From Flavonifractor porci (GTDB taxonomy: Bacteria; Bacillota; Clostridia; Oscillospirales; Oscillospiraceae): DNA of 64,000 nt. Of this stretch, positions 58,937 through 64,000 are shown piece after piece (positions within the stretch are counted from its first letter, which is position 1; each line of letters starts with the position of its first letter). The stretch lies in the NCBI RefSeq assembly GCF_037572415.1, contig NZ_JBBHLB010000006.1:62001-126000 (forward strand). The letters are read 5' to 3'. Made by a program: the position numbers and the translations under genes. The notes below the pieces were generated by a model, which saw only the letters and a list, made by a program, of their open reading frames with translations, made no database searches and had not been told where the DNA came from.

Positions 58937-59248
58937 TTACAGGGAGATGGCGCCGATGGTCACCTTGGTGTAGGGCTGACGATGGCCCTGGCGCTTGCGG
59001 TAACCCTTCTTGGGCTTGTACTTGAAGACCATGATCTTCTTGCCCTTGCCGTTCTTCACCACGGAAGCAGCCACCTTGGCGCCCTCCACCACGGGAGTGC
59101 CCACGGTGATCTTCTCGCCGTCGATGACAGCCAGCACCTTGTCAAAGGTCACGTTGTCGCCAGCCTCGTTGGGCAGCTTCTCGATGAAGAGGGTATCGCC
59201 CTCAGCCACCTTATACTGCTTACCGCCGGTCTCGATGATTGCGTGCAT
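58937..59248 (-). CDS. rplU: 50S ribosomal protein L21
   Basis: 103 residues from the ATG at 59248 (AAGGAG upstream). MHAIIETGGKQYKVAEGD and KPKKGYRKRQGHRQPYTKV are diagnostic. First gene of rplU-prp-rpmA. Confidence 0.97.
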   Translation of the reverse strand: MHAIIETGGKQYKVAEGDTLFIEKLPNEAGDNVTFDKVLAVIDGEKITVGTPVVEGAKVAASVVKNGKGKKIMVFKYKPKKGYRKRQGHRQPYTKVTIGAISL

Positions 59249-59333
59249 TACGTTTTCAACTCCTTCATTACGGGCTCGCTGTCGGGGGCGGAAGTACAGC
59301 TTCACTTGTAAACCCATTCAAAGCGGCTGTAAT

Positions 59334-59362
59334 ATTGTATCAGCGCATTTTTTAAAAGTCAA
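59334..59362 (-). promoter_or_regulatory. vegetative promoter of rplU-prp-rpmA
   Basis: On the minus strand TTGACT, 17 nt, TACAAT. The leader of about 80 nt to the rplU start could hold an L21-type control structure, which I did not confirm. Confidence 0.8.
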
Positions 59363-59392
59363 GCATTTTTCAACTTTTTTGCGGCTTTTTTG

Positions 59393-60415
59393 TCAGCTCA
59401 GCAGGGCCCAGCTGCCGGTATCCGTCCCCTGGGTCACGATAGGCACGATCTCCAGCCCGTCGACAGCAGGGACGGTCTCCCCCTCAGGCACCTGCACATA
59501 GACCCGGTCGGCGTACTGCTTGAGCAGGTCCAGGGTGAGGCCGCTGCCGTCGGAGCCGCCGGTCAGCACCGTCAGGCTGGTCACCACCGATACCTTCATA
59601 TCAGGATACTGGGCCAACGTCTGGTCCAGGGTCTGGAAGAAGGCCTCCATGGTCTGGGTCAGGGTATTGGGATCGTAGTTGCTGTCGCTCTTGATATAGC
59701 TGACGGTGCCCCGGGTGGGATAGCCGCAGTTGTCCAGCAGCAGCTCGTCAAAGCCCAGCCCGGCCAGCTCGCCGCACACCTGGGCCACATAGCTCCTCAC
59801 CGATTCCACCGCCGGGCTGCTCCAGCGGAGGCTCTCGTCGTCCCGCCAGTTGCCTGAATTGCTGTGGATGCCCAGGGCCCGGTCGTTCCAGGGCAGGGCG
59901 TTGTCCCGGAAGCAGGAGATCCGGGCCACGGTGTACAGCTCTCCTCCGTTAAGAGTCTGGATGGCCTCATTGATGCCCTCCTGGTCCGACGAGGTACCCA
60001 AAGTGGTCTGGGACTGATAGCCCAGGGTGCCGTCCGGCGCCTTCATGGAGAAGATGGCGGCGGTGCCGCCGGCAGCCTCCAGCTGGGTCTGGGCGGTACC
60101 GTCGGTGAGGGCGGCGGCGGACAGCTGCACCCCCCGGAAGTCCAGTTCCGGCTCAGGCGTGGGGGACGGAGTGGGCTCCGGTGTGGTGATCTGGATGGGA
60201 ACGGTACCCACCGGCGGGTCAGGCTCGGTCTGGCCGCCGCCGAAGAAGGGCAGCTCCAGCCGCACGCCGTCGGCGGAATACCGGATATAGGGTTCCAGGA
60301 AAAAGAGCGCCGCCACCGACAGCACCAGCAGCACCAGCAGTACGCCGATGAGCACTTTCAGCGCATTACGTCCCCGGCTGCGCCCATGGTAGGATTCATA
60401 ACCATTCCGCCTCAC
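59393..60415 (-). CDS. membrane-anchored putative glycoside hydrolase (DUF4015-like)
   Basis: About 340 residues from a GTG at 60415 (GAGGTG upstream; a GTG five codons earlier is possible). One N-terminal membrane helix (VLIGVLLVLLVLSVAALFFL), a Pro/Thr-rich linker (TTPEPTPSPTPEPELDFRG), then an (alpha/beta)-barrel-like domain with RISCFRDNALPW and GFDELLLDNCGYPTRG, as in putative DUF4015 glycosidases. It should act outside the membrane, perhaps on a wall polymer. Activity unproven. Confidence 0.7.
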   Translation of the reverse strand: MRRNGYESYHGRSRGRNALKVLIGVLLVLLVLSVAALFFLEPYIRYSADGVRLELPFFGGGQTEPDPPVGTVPIQITTPEPTPSPTPEPELDFRGVQLSAAALTDGTAQTQLEAAGGTAAIFSMKAPDGTLGYQSQTTLGTSSDQEGINEAIQTLNGGELYTVARISCFRDNALPWNDRALGIHSNSGNWRDDESLRWSSPAVESVRSYVAQVCGELAGLGFDELLLDNCGYPTRGTVSYIKSDSNYDPNTLTQTMEAFFQTLDQTLAQYPDMKVSVVTSLTVLTGGSDGSGLTLDLLKQYADRVYVQVPEGETVPAVDGLEIVPIVTQGTDTGSWALLS

Positions 60416-60451
60416 GGCAGGACACCTCACTCTTTCCTCTCAGATCAGGGA

Positions 60452-60889
60452 TCACTTTCCCTTTTCCTCTACCTGGCTCAGCGCCTCGTCCAGCTTCTGG
60501 AGGGCCGCAGCCACCAGCTTCCGGTCCTCCTCCGGCATATTCCCCATCAGGGCGGTAAAGTAGCTGTTCACATCGGTGACCGCCTTGTCCCGCAGCGCGG
60601 CGTACTTCTCGGTGGCGCTGACGTAGATCACCCGGCGGTCGGTCTCGCTGCGCTGGCGCTTGGCCAGCCCCAACTTCTCCAGCCGGTCCACAATGCCGGA
60701 CACCGTGCTGTTGGCACTGCCGGTGCGCTCAGCCAGAGTGCTGATGGGCACCGGCCCGTCCTCCCCCAGTACGGTAAGTACCATGGCCTGGGGAAAGGTC
60801 AGATCCATCCGTCCAAAGTGGCTGCGAAACTGCTGGGACATATGCTGGGTCACCCGCAGATAGGATATGAACAGATTGCTTTGTTCCAT
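60452..60889 (-). CDS. MarR-family transcriptional regulator
   Basis: 145 residues. The winged helix is at about 35-100 (LTFPQAMVLTVLGEDGPVPI, then STLAERTGSANSTVSGIVDRLEKLGLAKR, and RRVIYVSATEK). AAAGGAGAACG precedes the ATG. Target genes are not apparent; it lies between an SLH protein gene and a putative glycosidase gene on the same strand. Confidence 0.9.
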   Translation of the reverse strand: MEQSNLFISYLRVTQHMSQQFRSHFGRMDLTFPQAMVLTVLGEDGPVPISTLAERTGSANSTVSGIVDRLEKLGLAKRQRSETDRRVIYVSATEKYAALRDKAVTDVNSYFTALMGNMPEEDRKLVAAALQKLDEALSQVEEKGK

Positions 60890-60931
60890 GTTGGGCGTTC
60901 TCCTTTCTCTTGCCCGTGCCGCAAGGGGCCG

Positions 60932-61546
60932 TCAGCCCATGGCCTGGGTATTCATCCGTTGTAAAATCACCGCAAGCTGGGCCCGGGTGGTGGTACTCTT
61001 GGGGGAGAGTTTGCCGCCGTCTCCTTCCATCCAGCCCATACCGATGGCATGGGACATACCTTCCTTTGCCCAGGAGGCCACCTGATTGGCGTCGCTGTAG
61101 AGGTTCAGGGCGCCCTCCGCCATCGTATGGCCCTTATACGCGTCATAGCGGCTGAGCATCACCGCCAGTTCCTGCCGGGTCACCACGCCGTCGCTGAAGG
61201 TGCCCTTGTCGGTGCCGTTGATGATGCGGGCCTCACAGGCCCAGTCGGCGGCAATGCCGTACCAGCTGTTAATCTGCACATCGGGGAAATGGCCCCGCCA
61301 CACCGGGGTGGGCTCCCCCTCCATCCGCCACAGCACCATGGCTACGGTAGAGCGGGTCACCGTGGCGTTGGGAGAAAACAGGGTATCGGACACACCGGTC
61401 ATCCACCCCTGTTCCACCGACTCCTTCACCGCCGATTCATACCAGGCTCCGGTGGGCACGTCGGTAAAATTCGCCGCGGAGGCGGGCAGCGCCAGACCGG
61501 CGCATAAAGTCAGGGCGCAGGTGAGCGCCGCAAGTCGTCTTTTCAA
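60932..61546 (-). CDS. secreted SLH-domain protein
   Basis: 204 residues. The start is a TTG at 61546 with AAGGAGTGG upstream. Signal peptide to about residue 24 (PASAANF), then three SLH repeats (FTDVPTGAWYESAVKESVEQGW, FPDVQINSWYGIAADWACEA, and the YSDANQVASWAKEGMSHAIG region), which fill the protein. It probably binds the cell wall and carries no other domain. Confidence 0.85.
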   Translation of the reverse strand: MKRRLAALTCALTLCAGLALPASAANFTDVPTGAWYESAVKESVEQGWMTGVSDTLFSPNATVTRSTVAMVLWRMEGEPTPVWRGHFPDVQINSWYGIAADWACEARIINGTDKGTFSDGVVTRQELAVMLSRYDAYKGHTMAEGALNLYSDANQVASWAKEGMSHAIGMGWMEGDGGKLSPKSTTTRAQLAVILQRMNTQAMG

Positions 61547-61641
61547 ATGGGTCCACTCCTTATCATTGAGTGCTACTTATTTTACGATACGGATTTTAAA
61601 AAATTGTGAACACAAAAGGACCCATTTATAAATAATTCCGC

Positions 61642-61678
61642 AAAAAGGACGCCGCACCTCCGGGCGGCGTCCTTTTTT
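61642..61678. terminator. bidirectional terminator after bofA
   Basis: AAAAAGGACGCCGC pairs with GCGGCGTCCTTTTTT; it touches the bofA stop codon. Confidence 0.85.
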
Positions 61679-61946
61679 ACACAGCCAGCATCCACTCCAG
61701 GGCCGCCAGCAGGCCGAATCCGGGCAGGCCCAGCAGCCCCAGCACCAGGGCGTTGGTCAGATTGACCCCCAGCTGGAGGCCCAGGATGCCTCCGGCCCAG
61801 CGCAGGAGCCACAGCACCCCCAGCCCCACCCCTGTCCGGGCCGCCAGACGGCCCAGCCAGCTCAGGGGCTTACGCAGCACTGCCAGCAGCAGCACCAAAA
61901 ACAATCCCCCCGCCACCCAGGGCAGGGCATTGAGCAGCGGTTCCAC
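61677..61946 (-). CDS. bofA: pro-sigmaK processing inhibitor BofA
   Basis: 89 residues from a GTG at 61946 (GGAGGTG upstream). Two membrane segments, then the typical C-terminal LGLLGLPGFGLLAALEWML. BofA restrains processing of pro-sigmaK in the mother cell, so the organism is probably a spore former. yaaL lies upstream, as in Bacillus. Confidence 0.85.
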   Translation of the reverse strand: MEPLLNALPWVAGGLFLVLLLAVLRKPLSWLGRLAARTGVGLGVLWLLRWAGGILGLQLGVNLTNALVLGLLGLPGFGLLAALEWMLAV

Positions 61947-61999
61947 CGCCGCCACCTCCTTTCTGTGTGCCAGAACCTTGGTGGCGGGGCGGACCCCTC

Positions 62000-62254
62000 T
62001 TATCCGGTGCGGACGGTCTGCCCGCCCTCCAGTTCCTTAACCTGGCGCAGCAGGTAGGTGTACCGGGACTGGAGGGCATTGATCTCAAAGACATAGGATT
62101 CGATGAGATCCGGGTCACAGGCGTCATTGAAGCCCTGATAGGCCTGGGCGATGAGGGCCCTGGTCTGGTTCAGTCCCTCCAGCAGGACCCGGCGGGTCCC
62201 CTCCCGCTCGCTCTCCCGCCGGCGCAGACTGAAGCGCTTGGTGGCTTCCGGCAT
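62000..62254 (-). CDS. yaaL: DUF2508 (YaaL-like) protein
   Basis: 84 residues; GGAGGAGG before the ATG. It has the sequence LLEGLNQTRALIAQAYQGFN followed by IESYVFEINALQSRYTYLLR, the pattern of YaaL/DUF2508. Order yaaL-bofA matches Bacillus. Function unknown. Confidence 0.85.
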   Translation of the reverse strand: MPEATKRFSLRRRESEREGTRRVLLEGLNQTRALIAQAYQGFNDACDPDLIESYVFEINALQSRYTYLLRQVKELEGGQTVRTG

Positions 62255-62329
62255 ACGATCCTCCTCCTTGCTCCGGGCTTTCCGGTTTTATCCTATGTCC
62301 AGTTTGGGCAATTATGTCCTGTTCTATAC

Positions 62330-62514
62330 CGTTTTTTTCCTGTATTTCAGGCCGCCATTGGGGCATACTGATGTTGGACCGGATGACCGCTGGTTCTTGC
62401 ATCTCCTTTTAAGCCGGTGCCGGGTGAGCTCACCCTCTGGCGAAAGGCGAAAGGAGCAGAATCAAACGAACTCCGATCCTGTAAGGGGCGCGGTGGAAAC
62501 ACTGCGCCCCGGTT
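62330..62514 (+). other. structured intergenic region, possible small RNA
   Basis: Successive short stems: GGGTGAGCTCACCC (about 62425-62438), GGC-GAAA-GGC, GGAG with CTCC, and GGGGCGCGGTG-GAAA-CACTGCGCCCC (62483-62508) followed by GGTTTTAT, which looks like a plus-strand terminator. No reading frame is supported on the plus strand. It matched none of the riboswitch classes I could recall. Confidence 0.35.
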
Positions 62515-62522
62515 TTATGCGT

Positions 62523-62557
62523 AAAAAAGGCGCGCCCTGCGGGCGCGCCTTTTTTTG
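62523..62557. terminator. bidirectional terminator after the ATPase gene
   Basis: AAAAAAGGCGCGCC-CTGCG-GGCGCGCCTTTTTTT, directly beyond the ATPase stop codon. Confidence 0.9.
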
Positions 62558-62560
62558 CAA

Positions 62561-64000
62561 TTAGTCCTTGCCCTTTTTCAGGCCGGCAATGACCTTGACG
62601 ATCTGGATCACCAGCGTGGGCAGGAAGGCCAGGCCCACCATCTCGCCCAGATTCATCAGGCCGAAGGCGGGGGAGACCATAAAGAGGCTGGTGAGACCGG
62701 GGGTGAAGAGCACCAGCATCAGCAGCACCACGCCGGCGAAGAAGGCGGCGATGGAGGCCTTGTTGGTGGAGAACTTCAGCCGGAAGATGGACTCGCTGCC
62801 CCTGCAGTTGAAGCCGTGGAACAGCCGGGCCAGGGTGAGGGTGGAGAAAGCCATGGTGGAGGCCAGAGCCGCGTCCCCGTTCTGGTAGCCCAGGTAGAAG
62901 GCGATCATGGTGACGACGGCGATGAGCAGGCCCTGTCCGCCGATGCGGGTGAGCAGAGGCTTGTTCAGGATGGGCTCCTTGGGATCTCTGGGCTTCTGGT
63001 CCAGCAGGCCCTTGCGGGCGGGCTCCATGCCAATGGCGATGGCGGGCAGGGAGTCGGTGAGCAGGTTGATAAACAGCAGATGCACCGGCTGGAAGGGCAC
63101 CGGCAGGGCCATCAGGGAAGCGTACAGCACACAGAAGATGCCGGCGGTGTTGCCGCTGAGCAGGAACTGGATGGCGTTTTTGATGTTGGCGTACACGCTG
63201 CGGCCGTTGACCACCGCACGGACGATGGTGGCAAAGTTATCGTCGGCCAGGATCATGGAGGCGGCGTCCTTGGACACCTCGGTGCCGGTAATGCCCATGG
63301 CCACGCCGATGTCCGCCTTCTTCAGGGCGGGGGCGTCGTTGACGCCGTCGCCGGTCATGGACACGATGTTGCCCCGGCGCTGCCAGGCGTTGACGATGCG
63401 GATCTTATGCTCGGGGGACACCCGGGCATAGACCGAGATCTTGGCCAGCCGCTGGTCCAGGTCGGCGTCGCTCATCTGGTCCAGCTCCAGGCCGGACACC
63501 GCCTCGTCCCCATCCTGGAAGATACCCAGCTGGCGGGCAATGGCGGAGGCGGTAACCTTGTGGTCGCCGGTGATCATGATGGTGCGAATGCCGCCCCGCT
63601 TGGCGTCGGCCACCGCCTGGATGGCCTCGGGCCGAGGCGGGTCGATCATGGAGATAAGGCCGATGAAGGTGAAGTCCTTCTCATCCTCCAGGGTGAGGGG
63701 CCGGACCGCATCCACCTCACGGTAGGCAAAGGCCAGCACCCGCAGGCCTTCCATGGACAGCTCCATGTTGACCCGGGCGATCTCCTCCTTGCGCTCGGGG
63801 GTCATTTCCACCTTGCCCTGCCGGGTGAGCAGCCACTTGGACCGGTCCAGCAGCACGTCGATGGCGCCCTTGGTAAAGAGGGTGGGGGTCCCGTCGATGT
63901 CGTGGAGGGTGCTCATCAGCTTGCGGTCGGAGTCAAAGGCCAGCTCGCCCAGCCGGGGATGCTGGGCGCGGTAACTCTCCTCGTCCACGCCGAACCTCTC
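62561..64000 (-). CDS. cation-transporting P-type ATPase (calcium-type), C-terminal part
   Basis: Partial: the frame is open to the window edge, so the N-terminus and DKTGT phosphorylation site lie outside. The 479 visible residues include the nucleotide-binding domain (FTKGAIDVLL), MITGDHKVTA, MTGDGVNDAPALK, and six C-terminal membrane segments with VHLLFINLLTDSLPAIAIGM. This pattern suits the SERCA/PMCA-like P2 group, so Ca2+ export is most likely. It ends at a strong terminator. Confidence 0.9.
   Translation of the reverse strand, partial: ERFGVDEESYRAQHPRLGELAFDSDRKLMSTLHDIDGTPTLFTKGAIDVLLDRSKWLLTRQGKVEMTPERKEEIARVNMELSMEGLRVLAFAYREVDAVRPLTLEDEKDFTFIGLISMIDPPRPEAIQAVADAKRGGIRTIMITGDHKVTASAIARQLGIFQDGDEAVSGLELDQMSDADLDQRLAKISVYARVSPEHKIRIVNAWQRRGNIVSMTGDGVNDAPALKKADIGVAMGITGTEVSKDAASMILADDNFATIVRAVVNGRSVYANIKNAIQFLLSGNTAGIFCVLYASLMALPVPFQPVHLLFINLLTDSLPAIAIGMEPARKGLLDQKPRDPKEPILNKPLLTRIGGQGLLIAVVTMIAFYLGYQNGDAALASTMAFSTLTLARLFHGFNCRGSESIFRLKFSTNKASIAAFFAGVVLLMLVLFTPGLTSLFMVSPAFGLMNLGEMVGLAFLPTLVIQIVKVIAGLKKGKD

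Overview
The window looks like a chromosome segment from a strictly anaerobic, endospore-forming, GC-rich member of the Clostridia, close to Oscillospiraceae-type gut butyrate producers (Flavonifractor / Intestinimonas / Pseudoflavonifractor-like). This is inferred from the butyryl-CoA gene set, bofA/yaaL, a perfect CIRCE site, rplU-prp-rpmA with an L27 N-terminal cleavage extension, SLH proteins, strong GGAGG ribosome binding sites and dispersed GTAGGGGCG palindromes. No rRNA, tRNA, CRISPR array or intact insertion sequence was seen.

Region 1 (1-13.9 kb) is a catabolic locus. A minus-strand operon reads CoA-transferase, CoA-transferase, BCCT-type carrier, CoA-transferase, CoA-transferase, etfB, etfA, acyl-CoA dehydrogenase, a hairpin, then a MaoC-like hydratase running off the edge. 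The four family III CoA-transferases form two adjacent pairs. Each pair has one member with the catalytic Asp and one without it, which suggests two heteromeric enzymes. Divergently encoded is an 893-residue sigma-54 activator made of two complete PAS-AAA+-HTH modules, only the second with an intact GAFTGA loop. A -24/-12 promoter lies before the operon. A ferredoxin-nitroreductase follows the activator.

Region 2 (14.0-21.7 kb) is a minus-strand butyryl-CoA operon: bcd, metallo-beta-lactamase-fold hydrolase, etfB, etfA, thl, crt, hbd. It also starts from a consensus sigma-54 promoter, and an inverted pair of the same 8-base half-sites lies upstream of both promoters. The tandem activator may therefore couple substrate activation to butyrate formation. 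crt has an in-frame amber codon, and its 3' end is repeated in 221-bp units that carry a small structured element. A second copy of that element, with covarying stems, splits the head of a racemase gene at 25.1 kb.

Region 3 (22-33 kb) holds a MurE-like ligase, Asp/Glu-type racemase, ATP-grasp ligase and small-protein cluster of unknown product with a short queG-like gene, then rel (ppGpp), recJ, an M42 peptidase and a YbaK-type deacylase. Region 4 (33-42 kb) holds secreted proteins, including two tandem SLH-BIG2 surface proteins, htpG under CIRCE, and a lipoprotein. Region 5 (42-53 kb) holds mnmE, whose leader carries a DnaA-box cluster, thyA-dfrA-nudix, mtaB, an HPr-like protein without the phospho-histidine, a tatD / radical SAM pair and a cation/proton antiporter. 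Region 6 (53-64 kb) is housekeeping: ylmH, ynzC, an ECF sigma factor with a DUF4179 protein, obgE, rpmA-prp-rplU, marR, an SLH protein, bofA-yaaL and a partial P-type ATPase. Several intergenic regions are chains of perfect hairpins.
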